Below, one piece after another: positions 7,989 through 16,227 of a DNA stretch of 64,000 nucleotides. Below the pieces are notes generated by a model, which was not told where the DNA came from, did not search any database, and was given only the letters and a program-made list of their open reading frames with translations. Origin of the DNA: JACVRW01 sp963751835 (lineage in GTDB: Bacteria > Actinomycetota > Thermoleophilia > Solirubrobacterales > Thermoleophilaceae). The stretch's first letter is position 1. Every line of letters starts with the position of its first letter. The stretch spans positions 310,001-374,000 of the forward strand of contig CAVVWD010000011.1 of NCBI GenBank assembly GCA_963751835.1. The letters run 5' to 3'. The position numbers and the translations under genes are program-made.

Positions 7989-9506
7989 TCAGCCCTCGCC
8001 GCCGCCCTTTGGGAAGCGGGGCAGGCCCTTGGGGCCCGCGTCCCTCAGGATCAGGTTCCAGAGGCGGCGGACCTGCTGGGGGTGTTGCCTGGCCACGTTT
8101 CGGGTCTCCCCGGGATCCGCCTTGCGGTCGTAGAGGCGGAGCTCCTCGCGGCGGTTGCCGGCGATCAGCAGCCAGCGATCGTCACCGGCGCTGACGTAGG
8201 TGTTGTAGGCGGAGGTGCGGTATCCGCGCTTCTTCGCGGGCGCCTTGCCGTCGAAGACCGGCGAGAGGTCGACCCCGTTCATGTGGCCGGGCACCTCCAC
8301 CCCGGCGGTCCCGAGCACGGTCGGCCCGATGTCGTGGGTGGACGCGTAGTAGGTGCTCGCGCTTCCCTTCGCCTTGGCGGCCGGATGGCGGAGCACGAGC
8401 GGCACGTGCGTGAGCGCCTGGTGCATCTCCGAGTAGCGCTTGCCAACCCAGCCGTACTCGCCCAGCAGCACTCCGTGGTCGCTCACCAGCACGAGCAGCG
8501 TGTTCTGCTCGAGGCCCAGCCCCGCGAGCCTGTCGAGGAACTTGCCGAGCCACACGTCCACGAGCGTGACCTCTGCCGCGTAGAGCTGGCGCATCCGCCG
8601 CAGGATCCCGGCGTCCAGGCCCAGCTCGCGCCACTGGCCCGCCGGCGTGGCGAAGGGCTGGATCGGCTCGACGCCGTCGGCGCGCGGCGGCCCGTATAGG
8701 TCCACGAGGCGGCGCGGAGCATCCCAGGGCTCGTGGGCGTCGAACGAGTCGATCACGAGCGCGAACGGCTGCTGGGTGCTCGCCCACTCGATCCAGCCCA
8801 TGCTCTCCCGGAAGACCTTCGCCGCGTTGAAGTCCTCCTCGCGCCGGTCGCGTGGGTTGACGGCCAGGTAGGCGGCCATGCGCGGCTCCGCGCGGCCGTC
8901 CCGCATGGAGGGCGGCAGGTGGCGGTTGACCTGCTTCTGGGACACGCGCCGGGTCGGCTTCCTTCGGACCGGCACCTGGCCGTCGACCAGCTCGACGCGG
9001 TCGAACCGGCGCCGGAAGCGCTTGTGGACCGGCAACAGCAGGTGGGGGTTGTCGGTCACGTAGCCGGTGGTCCAGCCGTTGCGGCGCAGCACCTCTGTCC
9101 ACATCTCGCCGTCGCTCCCGACTGGCTCCCAGCCGGGCTGGGGCGGGAGGTCGTCCCACTTCGGCTTCCAACCGCGGAACGGATACGTCCGCCGCCCCGC
9201 CATGATCGCGCGGCGCGCCGGGATCGTCGGCATGCCCTCGGGATAGGCGTTCGTGAAGCGCACGCCGGCCTGCATCACCTTGTTGATCGCGTCGGTGCGC
9301 GCCCGCGGCCCGTACACGTGGTCCGCCCGCAGGCTGTCCATCACGACGACGACCACGTTCATGGCGTTCGCGGGCGCCTGCGCCGTCGTCTTCGCCGCCC
9401 CGGCGTCCCCGTCGGAGTCGCACGAGCCCGCGCCGAGCAGGGCGATGCCGGCCGCGCCGACGCCGCCGGCGCGGATCAGTTCGCGTCGGGTGAGCTCGCT
9501 CGACAC
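7989..9506 (-). CDS. Sulfatase-superfamily hydrolase with Thr at the nucleophile position
   Basis: A 505-residue alkaline-phosphatase-fold protein. I take the GTG at 9506, nine bases below the upstream stop; it gives a Tat-like N-terminus (TRRELIRAGGVGAAG). The metal-binding start MDSLRADH (residues 56-63) and the late VLVSDHGVLLGEYGW are typical of sulfatases. The position of the formylglycine Cys/Ser reads T-I-P-A-R (94-98), so the Cys-based maturation signal is missing. A Thr nucleophile occurs in phosphatases, phosphomutases and phosphoethanolamine transferases of the same fold. The enzyme may therefore be a phosphodiesterase or phosphatase rather than a sulfatase. The substrate is unknown. 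It follows a small conserved-looking gene in the same operon. Confidence 0.85.
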   Translation of the reverse strand: MSSELTRRELIRAGGVGAAGIALLGAGSCDSDGDAGAAKTTAQAPANAMNVVVVVMDSLRADHVYGPRARTDAINKVMQAGVRFTNAYPEGMPTIPARRAIMAGRRTYPFRGWKPKWDDLPPQPGWEPVGSDGEMWTEVLRRNGWTTGYVTDNPHLLLPVHKRFRRRFDRVELVDGQVPVRRKPTRRVSQKQVNRHLPPSMRDGRAEPRMAAYLAVNPRDRREEDFNAAKVFRESMGWIEWASTQQPFALVIDSFDAHEPWDAPRRLVDLYGPPRADGVEPIQPFATPAGQWRELGLDAGILRRMRQLYAAEVTLVDVWLGKFLDRLAGLGLEQNTLLVLVSDHGVLLGEYGWVGKRYSEMHQALTHVPLVLRHPAAKAKGSASTYYASTHDIGPTVLGTAGVEVPGHMNGVDLSPVFDGKAPAKKRGYRTSAYNTYVSAGDDRWLLIAGNRREELRLYDRKADPGETRNVARQHPQQVRRLWNLILRDAGPKGLPRFPKGGGEG

Positions 9507-9514
9507 TGCTGTCT

Positions 9515-9733
9515 CTACCGGCGCCGGCCTATGTCGATCGGTCGGATGGCGTGCTCGTCGGGCAGCTTGGCGAGGACCTCTCGCGCGATCGCCTGGACCT
9601 CGCGCTCGTCGTGCCCGAAGTCGTCCAGGTATGACTTCAACGCGGTCCAGGTGATCTTGAGCTGGGCCGGGGTGAGATCGAGCCGGTACGCCACCTCGTC
9701 CGGTCCGATCAGGTGAAGCTCTTCGTCTGCCAT
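9515..9733 (-). CDS. Small conserved-type protein of unknown function (72 aa)
   Basis: I do not recognise this protein. It is 72 residues, soluble, and charged, with a predicted helical middle (LDLTPAQLKITWTALKSYLDDFGHDE). The start is the ATG at 9733 (MADEELHLIGPDEVAYRLDL), chosen because a TACCCT -10 box lies ten bases upstream (9744-9749 on the other strand). It precedes the sulfatase-like gene by only eight bases and is likely cotranscribed with it. Its composition and helix pattern suggest a small cytoplasmic accessory protein, which is inference only. Confidence 0.7.
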   Translation of the reverse strand: MADEELHLIGPDEVAYRLDLTPAQLKITWTALKSYLDDFGHDEREVQAIAREVLAKLPDEHAIRPIDIGRRR

Positions 9734-9789
9734 GCGGGCCAGAAGGGTACAAGGAGAGCCCGTCATCCCACTAACCTCTCCGCCCTGCC

Positions 9790-10179
9790 ATGGCTGACCT
9801 TGCCGGCCGCCTCGTCCGCGCATTCCGGCGCCTCAACACGGAGCAAAAGGCGGCCGCCGCGGCCGCGCTCTTGCTCGTGCTGAGCACGATCGGGCCGTTC
9901 TCGTTCGTGGAGCTGGCCGAGCTGCTCCTGGCGGTCGGGGTCCTGGCGCTGCTGTTTGCCCGCGGCGAGGGCTCGCAGTTTCACCTGCCCTTTGGCGACG
10001 GGACCGCCATCGCGGCGGCCGGCATCTGGGCGGGCGCCCTGATCGTGGCGCGCCTGTTCGAGCGGTCGCTCGGCCAGAACCTGCTGGCGCTCGCGTGCGC
10101 GGCGATCCTGTTCCTGGCGGGCGCCCGGGAGCGCGCGAAGCGACCGGCGGATGACATCCCGCCGGAGAGCGCGGGGTAG
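9790..10179 (+). CDS. Small integral membrane protein, unknown function
   Basis: A 129-residue protein with three to four hydrophobic segments: about residues 22-60 (AAAALLLVLSTIGPF, then FVELAELLLAVGVLALLF), 73-88 (AIAAAGIWAGALIVA) and 96-112 (LLALACAAILFLAGA). The N-terminus is basic and the C-terminus hydrophilic. TAACCT at 9772-9777 is a plausible -10 box twelve bases before the ATG. It is divergent from the small gene at 9733 and convergent with the oxidoreductase beyond the repeat element. I cannot assign a family. Confidence 0.7.
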   Translation: MADLAGRLVRAFRRLNTEQKAAAAAALLLVLSTIGPFSFVELAELLLAVGVLALLFARGEGSQFHLPFGDGTAIAAAGIWAGALIVARLFERSLGQNLLALACAAILFLAGARERAKRPADDIPPESAG

Positions 10180-10252
10180 GGCGCTCTGCGCTCAGTGCGA
10201 TGCGTGCTCTTAGGGCCGGTCTGCCGCCGACTGCAGCTGGGAGGGGGCGGCA

Positions 10253-10366
10253 CGGGAGCGGTGATTAGGCTCGAAACGGCGATTTCTCCCCCACGATGCC
10301 GACTTGGTGTCGTCACACGACATCAAGTCGGCAACGTTCAGCGATAAATCCCCTTCCCCAGCCCCA
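10253..10366. repeat. Intergenic hairpin repeat, copy 1
   Basis: A roughly 110-base element that recurs at 25400-25510 in the same orientation. Its core is an inverted repeat: GCCGACTTGGTGTCG at 10298-10312, loop TCACA, and CGACATCAAGTCGGC at 10318-10332 (one G-T wobble). Conservation extends well beyond the stem: CGGGAGCG on the left, and GGCAACGTTC followed by CCCTTCCCCAGCCC on the right. Both copies sit between the stops of convergent genes. It may be a dispersed repeat, a structured RNA, or a double-sided terminator. The rest of the gap (10180-10252) holds nothing recognisable. Confidence 0.8.
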
Positions 10367-10402
10367 GCCCCACCACGGCCAACGCCAACCTGGGAGCGAA
10401 GG

Positions 10403-11917
10403 TCAGGCCGGCGGGATCGCCTGCCGGAAGCGGAAGCGGAACTCGGGGTCGACCTGTTTCTTGATCTCGCGCAGGCGCGGGAGGTTGCCCGCGTAGTAGG
10501 CCCGCTGCCAGCCGGGCAGCTGGGGGTCGATGTAGTTCTGGTAGGCCTGGCCGGACGCGGACGGCCGCAGCGCGCGCCAAACGCCGTTGATCCACGCGTT
10601 TGCCGCGCCGGCGCCGGCGCCGCCGTAGTAGGCGAGGTATTGGAGCGAGAACAGCATGTCGCGGTGGACGAACGCGGTGGCGTCGGCGGCGGGACGGTTG
10701 TACGCCCCGCCGTAGGCGTCGAACAGCAGCGCTCCGGAGCCGGAGCCGCTTTGCTGGCGGCGCTCGATCCAGCTCACCATCGTCGCGCGGGCCCGTGATG
10801 AGAGCGGGCGGCCGAAGTAGTCCGACTTCGCGTAGAAGCTCGCCCTGGCCATCGTGCCTCCCGGATACGTGCCGGTCGTGTGGCACGCCGTGAAACCCTC
10901 GTCCAGGCAGCCGGCCCAGCGCAGCACGAGCGACATGTAGTTCGAGCTGCCCACGCTCACGCTCGCTCCGCTCACGCGCGCGAGCGGTCGGAGCAGCCCT
11001 CGTAGCCGCGAGGGGGAGCCGAAGAACTGGCCGAGCGCGCTCGCGCGCGGTGGTCCGGCGCCGCCGCTGGTCCCGAGCGAGAAGATGGAGGTGAGGGCGG
11101 CCGGGGCGTCTGGTGCGAACGCCTGCCACGCGGCGAGCGCCTCGCTCGCCTGCGACCAGGGGAACGACGCGAGGAACCAGGCCGCCCCAGGCGCGCGGTG
11201 GGTCTGCAGGGTCAGGCTCGTGACGATCCCGAAGTTGCCGCCGCCGCCTCCCCGGCAGGCCCAGAACAGGTCCTCGTCGGTGTCGGCGTCGACCTGCCGG
11301 ACGCGCCCGTCGGCCGTGACGATCGTGAGCCCGCGGATGTTGTCCGCCGTGAGGCCCCAGCGCCGCCCCGCGAGCCCGTGACCGCCCCCGAGTGCGAGGC
11401 CGCCGATCCCGACCGAAGGGCAGGAGCCGCCCGGAACGGTGAGCCCGCGGCGCGCAAGCGCGGAGTACATGTCGATCAGCTGCGTGCCCGCCCCGACCGT
11501 CGCCCGCCCGCCGCCGACCCGCACCCCGTTCATCCCCGAGAGGTCGACCACCACCCCGTTGCCGGTGGTCGAGTAGCCGCCGTAGCTGTGGCCCCCCGAT
11601 CGCGCCACGACGTTCACGTCGAAGCGGTTCGCCCACTTGACGACGGCGGCCACGTCCTGAGTCGACTCGGGCCGCACCACCGCGTCCGGCCGGGCGCCGT
11701 CGAAGCGCAGGTTGTAGACGAGCCGGGCTGAGTTGTAGCCGGGGCTGTTGGGGAACAGGACCCTGCCCTGCACGGCCGACCGCAATGCCCGCGCGGCCCG
11801 CTTCGAGAGCGCCGGCGGTTGGGCCAAGACGTCCGCGAGCGAGCTGCCCGGCAGCGCGACGGCGAGCGCGCCGCCGGCCGCGCCGGCGAGGAACTCGCGA
11901 CGGTCGAGCCCGGCCAC
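10403..11917 (-). CDS. Secreted FAD-linked oxidoreductase (berberine-bridge-enzyme type)
   Basis: A 504-residue flavoprotein with a Tat-type N-terminus (DRREFLAGAAGGALAVALP). The FAD domain carries RSGGHSYGG with His110, the residue that forms the 8-alpha-histidyl link, and GGSCPSVGIGG with Cys166, matching the second covalent attachment of bicovalent enzymes. LALGGGHG follows. The C-terminus has the BBE block (YQNYIDPQLPGWQRAYYAGN) and ends near LREIKKQVDPEFRFRF. Such enzymes oxidise sugars or specialised metabolites using oxygen; the substrate here is unknown. The GTG start at 11917 is preceded by TAGAGT six bases upstream (11924-11929, other strand), indicating a leaderless mRNA. Confidence 0.9.
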   Translation of the reverse strand: MAGLDRREFLAGAAGGALAVALPGSSLADVLAQPPALSKRAARALRSAVQGRVLFPNSPGYNSARLVYNLRFDGARPDAVVRPESTQDVAAVVKWANRFDVNVVARSGGHSYGGYSTTGNGVVVDLSGMNGVRVGGGRATVGAGTQLIDMYSALARRGLTVPGGSCPSVGIGGLALGGGHGLAGRRWGLTADNIRGLTIVTADGRVRQVDADTDEDLFWACRGGGGGNFGIVTSLTLQTHRAPGAAWFLASFPWSQASEALAAWQAFAPDAPAALTSIFSLGTSGGAGPPRASALGQFFGSPSRLRGLLRPLARVSGASVSVGSSNYMSLVLRWAGCLDEGFTACHTTGTYPGGTMARASFYAKSDYFGRPLSSRARATMVSWIERRQQSGSGSGALLFDAYGGAYNRPAADATAFVHRDMLFSLQYLAYYGGAGAGAANAWINGVWRALRPSASGQAYQNYIDPQLPGWQRAYYAGNLPRLREIKKQVDPEFRFRFRQAIPPA

Positions 11918-11967
11918 GAACCCACTCTAACCCCGAGCTCCCGACGGATCAGGCCGAAGGGGTCAAG

Positions 11968-12405
11968 ATGGGTGTCGTGACGGCGAGGGCAAGCTGCCCC
12001 AACTGCGGAGCCGAGGCGGCCCCCGGACGCGGAAGCTGCGCGCGCTGCGGCTTCGCGATCGTCGAGGAGTCGCCCCGCCGGTGGGCGCGCCCCTCGCGAG
12101 CGGCCCTCCTCGGCACGGCGCTCGCCGTCGGCGCCGCCCTCGTGCTGGTGCTCGGCCTCGCCACCCTGCTGCCGGACGACGAGGCGCCGGAGGGGCCCGA
12201 CCCGGTTCCCGCGCGCGCGGCCGAGTGGCAGCTCGAGCGCAGCCTCTTCGACTTCCCGGACGACGACCGCGCGGCCATCGCTTGCCCGCGCGCGATCGGC
12301 TCCTCCGCCCCGACGCGCTGCCGCGTCCGCTACGCGAGCGGAAGCGTTCGCCGGATATCCGTGCGAGTGTCCCCGGTCGGCACGCTCGAGATCCTCACGC
12401 CGTAG
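11968..12405 (+). CDS. Zinc-ribbon membrane-anchored protein
   Basis: A 145-residue protein. The N-terminus is a zinc ribbon (CPNCGAEAAPGRGSCARCGF, about residues 10-29). A single membrane span follows at about 49-69 (ALLGTALAVGAALVLVLGLA), then an exported domain with ACPRAI and CRVRYASGSVRRISVRVSP, which recalls the small DUF4333-like domain. The ATG at 11968 follows a GAAGGGG ribosome-binding site. Its last 11 bases overlap the end of the convergent MFS gene. The role is unknown; a cytoplasmic metal-binding head tied to an external domain would suit envelope sensing, but that is speculative. Confidence 0.75.
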   Translation: MGVVTARASCPNCGAEAAPGRGSCARCGFAIVEESPRRWARPSRAALLGTALAVGAALVLVLGLATLLPDDEAPEGPDPVPARAAEWQLERSLFDFPDDDRAAIACPRAIGSSAPTRCRVRYASGSVRRISVRVSPVGTLEILTP

Positions 12406-14014
12406 CGGTTCCCGCTTCGCGCTGCCAGTCGCACGGGGACTGGCGCGCCCCTTCCTCCGTGACCCCCACCAGCTGACCGCCGGGACAGTCCTCGGCATCG
12501 ACATGGCGGCGCGGGTTCACGAGGCCCACCAGGCCGAGCACGCCGCCGAATGCCACCAGGCCGGTTGCGATCCCGATGCCCATCCGGAAGGCGGCGACGG
12601 ATGCCGTCTCGCCGGCGTCGCTCACGTCCGCCTGCAAGCCGCCGGGCAAGCCGGGGACGACGACCCGTGCAAGCGGCTGCTTCTTCGCCTCCTCGACAGC
12701 GGCCTGAACGGCCGGCCGTGAGGCAGCCTGAGGGCCCAGCTCGCTCTCGAGCTTGGAACCGTAGCCGTCGGCCACCAGCGCTCCCACCGCTGCGATGGCC
12801 ACGAGGCTCGCCACACGCGCGATCGCATTGTTGACTCCCGACGCGATCCCGGCGTTGCTCTCGTCGGCGTCGGCCAGCACGGTCGCGGTGAGCGGCGCGA
12901 CGGTCATCGACAACCCGAGCGCGAACACGAGCAGTCCCGGGAGCAGGTCGGTCAGGTAATCGACGTCGGCGTCGAGGCGCAGGAAGAAGGCGAGACCCGC
13001 CGCCGCCACCAGCGGGCCGACGCCCATGAAGAAGCGCGGGCCGTAGCGGTCGGCGAGCATCCCGAAGCGGGTGGACAGCGCGAACATGACGAGCGTGACC
13101 GGCACGCTCGTCAGGCCGGCCTCGAGCGCCGTGTAGCCCGCAATCTGCTGCAGGAACAGGACGAGCAGGAAGAACAGCACGCCGAGCCCGCCGTACATCG
13201 AGAAGGTTTCGATGTTGCCGATGGCGAAGTTGCGCCGCCGGAAGAGCCCGAGCGGCAGCATCGGGTAGGGCGTGCGCGCCTCCCACACGATGAAGCCCGC
13301 GAACAGGACGGCGCCGATCGCGAGCGTGAGGAACACTGCCGGATCGCCCCAGCCCCGTAGCGGCTGCTCGATCAGCCCGAACGTCATGCCCGCGAGCCCG
13401 AGCGCGCACAGGGTGGCGCCCACCACGTCCACGCGCGCCTCCGCTGGGCGCTCACGGCCCTCCGGCACCGCGCGGACGACGAGAAACAACGTGATCAGCA
13501 CCACGGGGATGTTGATTGCGAAGATCCAGCGCCACGAGGCGGCATCCACGAGCTGGCCGCCGATGAGCGGTCCAAGCACGGTCCCGATGCCTCCCCAGGC
13601 CGTCCACGCTCCCACGGCCTTCCCGCGCTCGTCCGGCGGGAACACGGCGACTATGACGGCCAGCGCCGCGGGCGTGAGGAGCGCTCCGCACACGCCCTGC
13701 AGGGCGCGCGCCAGCACGAGCAGCTCGATCGTGGGCGCGACCGCGCACAGCACCGACGTCACGCCGAACCCGGCCACGCCGAGGGCGAAGACACGCCGCT
13801 CCCCGAAGAGATCCCCCAGCGAGCCGCCGATCAGGAGCAGGGAGCCAAGCGTGACGAGGTAGGCATTCGAGGTCCACTGCTGGCCGGCGAGCCCGCCGCC
13901 TAGATCGTCCTCGATCGCGGGCAGCGCCACGTTGACCACGGTCGAGTCGACCGTGACCACCGTGGTGCCCAGAATCGCGGCTACGAGGGCGAGCCGCTTC
14001 TGAGCCTCGGTCAC
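12395..14014 (-). CDS. MFS drug/metabolite exporter, DHA2 (14-span) family
   Basis: A 539-residue transporter of the EmrB/QacA type. The first span contains GTTVVTVDSTVVNVALPAIEDDL, with the Asp and the motif typical of DHA2 proteins, then GSLGDLFGERRVFALG (motif A) and a second-half repeat after about residue 270. The C-terminus is a short soluble tail with an unusual CPGGQLVG segment. It is expected to export hydrophobic compounds using the proton gradient. The GTG start lies nine bases after the citrate synthase stop, so the two genes probably share a transcript although the functions look unrelated. Confidence 0.9.
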   Translation of the reverse strand: MTEAQKRLALVAAILGTTVVTVDSTVVNVALPAIEDDLGGGLAGQQWTSNAYLVTLGSLLLIGGSLGDLFGERRVFALGVAGFGVTSVLCAVAPTIELLVLARALQGVCGALLTPAALAVIVAVFPPDERGKAVGAWTAWGGIGTVLGPLIGGQLVDAASWRWIFAINIPVVLITLFLVVRAVPEGRERPAEARVDVVGATLCALGLAGMTFGLIEQPLRGWGDPAVFLTLAIGAVLFAGFIVWEARTPYPMLPLGLFRRRNFAIGNIETFSMYGGLGVLFFLLVLFLQQIAGYTALEAGLTSVPVTLVMFALSTRFGMLADRYGPRFFMGVGPLVAAAGLAFFLRLDADVDYLTDLLPGLLVFALGLSMTVAPLTATVLADADESNAGIASGVNNAIARVASLVAIAAVGALVADGYGSKLESELGPQAASRPAVQAAVEEAKKQPLARVVVPGLPGGLQADVSDAGETASVAAFRMGIGIATGLVAFGGVLGLVGLVNPRRHVDAEDCPGGQLVGVTEEGARQSPCDWQREAGTATA

Positions 14015-14023
14015 CGCGGCTCC

Positions 14024-15124
14024 CTACGAGGGCGCCGCGCCGTTGACGGCGTCGGCCGGGCGAGGCTCGGGACCCACGTACCTGGCGCTCGGCCGGATCA
14101 GCCGGCCCTCGCGCTTCTGCTCCATGATGTGCGCCGCCCAGCCCGCAACGCGGGCGCACGAGAACATCGGCGTGAACAGCTCGGGCGGGACGTCGGCGAA
14201 GTCGAGCACGACGGCGGACCAGAACTCGACATTCGTCGCGAGCACGCGGTCCGGCTTGCGTGCGGCGAGCTCGGCGAGCGCCGCCGCTTCGAGCTTCTCC
14301 GCGACCTCAAGCCGCGGCGCGCCGATCTCGCGCGCCGTGCGGCGCAGCACACGGGCGCGCGGGTCCTCGGCCCGGTAGACGCGGTGGCCGAAGCCCATCA
14401 GGCGCTCGCCGCGGTCGAGCGCCTGATTGACCCAGCGCTCGGCGTCCCCTGACTCGTCAACCTCGTCGAGCATCTGCAGGACGCGCGACGGCGCACCGCC
14501 GTGCAGCGGCCCCGATAGCGCCCCGACCGCTGCCGACAGCGACGCGGCCACGTCGGCGCCTGTCGAGGCGACGATCCGGGCCGTGAAGGTCGAAGCGTTC
14601 ATGCCGTGCTCGGCGGCCGAGATCCAGTAGGCGTCGATCGCCTTGACGTGGCGCGGATCGGCCTCGCCGCGCCAGCGGATCAGGAAGCGCTCGGGTATCG
14701 AGGTCGCCTTGTCGATCTCGCGCTGGGAGATCGGCGGGCGCCCCACGCCGCGCGCCGACTGCGCCACGAACGAGAGCGCCATCACCGACACGCGCGCCAG
14801 ATCCGCGCGGGCCTGCTCGTCGGAGATGTCGATCAGCTGGCGCAGGCCCCACTCGGGCGCGAGCATCGCCAGCGCCGCCTGCAGGTCCACCCGCGGGTCG
14901 CCGGTGCGCACCGCGAGCGGGTGCGGCTCGGCCGGCGGCAGGCCGGGCTCGTACACGCCGTCGACGAGCAGCCCCCAGACCTTCTCGAAGGGGATGTTCC
15001 CGACCAGCTCCTCGATGTCGACGCCCCGGTAGCGGAGCGCGCCTCCCTCGCGGTCGGGCTCTGCGATCGACGTGTCGAAGGCCTTTACGCCCTCGAGTCC
15101 CGAGGGGACCTCAATCAGCGCCAT
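14024..15124 (-). CDS. gltA: Citrate synthase
   Basis: A 366-residue citrate (or 2-methylcitrate) synthase. The ATG at 15124 has a strong AAGGAGGG ribosome-binding site. The catalytic set is visible: the His in AEHGMNASTF (about residue 183), the His of GPLHGGAPS, GFGHRVYRAEDPRA, and the Asp region in FWSAVVLDFADVPPELFTPMF. The length fits the short dimeric type found in Gram-positive bacteria. It condenses acetyl-CoA with oxaloacetate at the head of the TCA cycle; methylcitrate activity cannot be excluded. The start overlaps the end of the MOSC gene by 14 bases. Confidence 0.93.
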   Translation of the reverse strand: MALIEVPSGLEGVKAFDTSIAEPDREGGALRYRGVDIEELVGNIPFEKVWGLLVDGVYEPGLPPAEPHPLAVRTGDPRVDLQAALAMLAPEWGLRQLIDISDEQARADLARVSVMALSFVAQSARGVGRPPISQREIDKATSIPERFLIRWRGEADPRHVKAIDAYWISAAEHGMNASTFTARIVASTGADVAASLSAAVGALSGPLHGGAPSRVLQMLDEVDESGDAERWVNQALDRGERLMGFGHRVYRAEDPRARVLRRTAREIGAPRLEVAEKLEAAALAELAARKPDRVLATNVEFWSAVVLDFADVPPELFTPMFSCARVAGWAAHIMEQKREGRLIRPSARYVGPEPRPADAVNGAAPS

Positions 15125-15566
15125 GGGACCCTCCTTCGGGAGTCGAGACCGTGACCGGGTCACCCACGGCGATCCGGCCCTCGCGCACGATGTCGGCGCG
15201 CAGCCCACCTCGATGGACGAGCCCGCGCAGGACACCGTCGTGGGTGAGCGACTGGAGATGCGCACATGGTTCGCACAGCTCGGCGCCCACCAACTCCACC
15301 GAGCCGACGCGGAAGCGCCTGCCTACCAGATCGTTGAGGCTGATGCCGCGCGTGAGCACCTGCCGGCGCGACTCCTCGTGCGTCAGCTCGATGCCGGTGT
15401 CCGCACGCAGACCCTCGAGCGCCTCAGCCTCGATCAGCGTGATGTCGCCGGCCTCGTGGTAGCGGTCCCCGGCGAGCCCCCCGGGGCCGACCTCCGCCTC
15501 GCCGACGTGCGCGGGAAGGGCGCTCTCCTGCGGCGTGACGGCGATTCTTTCGACCGAGCCTGGCAC
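15111..15566 (-). CDS. MOSC-domain protein
   Basis: A 151-residue MOSC (molybdenum cofactor sulfurase C-terminal) domain. Diagnostic segments are GLAGDRYHEAGDITLIEAEALE, RRQVLTRGISLNDLVGRRFRVG and the conserved Cys in LCEPCAHL, which is the expected sulfur-carrying residue. I prefer the GTG at 15566: a TACCCT -10 box ends exactly six bases upstream. An ATG at 15581 would add five residues but would lie inside the promoter. Such stand-alone MOSC proteins handle sulfur or molybdenum-cofactor chemistry; the partner is unknown. The 3' end overlaps the citrate synthase start. Confidence 0.88.
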   Translation of the reverse strand: MPGSVERIAVTPQESALPAHVGEAEVGPGGLAGDRYHEAGDITLIEAEALEGLRADTGIELTHEESRRQVLTRGISLNDLVGRRFRVGSVELVGAELCEPCAHLQSLTHDGVLRGLVHRGGLRADIVREGRIAVGDPVTVSTPEGGSHGAD

Positions 15567-15572
15567 CGCCCC

Positions 15573-15582
15573 AGGGTACATT
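15573..15582. promoter_or_regulatory. Back-to-back -10 boxes sharing one TA step (MOSC / O-methyltransferase)
   Basis: The ten bases AGGGTACATT contain TACATT on the + strand (15577-15582) and TACCCT on the - strand (15573-15578). Each hexamer fits TANNNT, they share the central TA, and each ends exactly six bases before the start codon of its own gene (ATG 15589 to the right, GTG 15566 to the left). This predicts two divergent leaderless transcripts from one symmetric -10 element. Confidence 0.65.
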
Positions 15583-15588
15583 GCGGCG

Positions 15589-16227
15589 ATGGCGATCCTC
15601 GACGAACAGCTGCAGCGCTACCTCCACGAGCTGCGGCCCGAACGCTCGGAGCTGATGGCCGAGATGGAGGCCGTTGCCGAGCGGGACTCGGTGCCGATCG
15701 TCCAGTGGGAGACCGGCCGCTTTCTGGCGGTGCTGTGCCGCGCGCTCGACCCGCGCGTGCTCGAGGTTGGCACCGCGATCGGCTACTCCACGCTTCACAT
15801 GGCGGAGCAGCTCTCATCGGGGCGCGTGGTCACGCTCGAGCGCGACCCGGATCGTGCAGCCCAAGCTCGCGGGTACCTGGAGCGCGCCGGTGTGGCAGAC
15901 CGGGTCGAGCTTATCGAGGGCGACGCGCTCGAGACGATCGCGAGCCTGTCCGGGCCGTTCGACCTGCTGTTCGTGGACGCGAGCAAGGGTGAGTACCCGC
16001 GCTACATCGAGCTTGCGGAGCCGCTACTCGCCGAGCGCTGTCTGCTCGTTGTAGACAATCTGCTCATGAGCGGCGAGGTGGCACTCCCGGAGGGCGCCGA
16101 GACGTTCTGGACCCCGGACTCGCTTGCCGCGGCTCGAGCGCTGAACTCGGCGCTGCTCCGCAGCGAGCGCTGGCTTGCCTGCGTCCTGCCGGTGGGCGAC
16201 GGGATCGGCTTCGGAGCGCGGCGGTGA
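15589..16227 (+). CDS. SAM-dependent O-methyltransferase, family 3
   Basis: A 212-residue methyltransferase of the catechol/caffeoyl-CoA O-methyltransferase type. The SAM-binding motif is VLEVGTAIGYSTLHMAE (about residues 52-68). The metal/catalytic segment LLFVDASKGEYPRYIELAEPLL and VVDNLLMSGEVA follow the family. The ATG at 15589 has no ribosome-binding site but is six bases from TACATT, consistent with a leaderless mRNA. It overlaps the next gene by four bases (GTGA). The acceptor substrate is unknown. Confidence 0.9.
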   Translation: MAILDEQLQRYLHELRPERSELMAEMEAVAERDSVPIVQWETGRFLAVLCRALDPRVLEVGTAIGYSTLHMAEQLSSGRVVTLERDPDRAAQARGYLERAGVADRVELIEGDALETIASLSGPFDLLFVDASKGEYPRYIELAEPLLAERCLLVVDNLLMSGEVALPEGAETFWTPDSLAAARALNSALLRSERWLACVLPVGDGIGFGARR

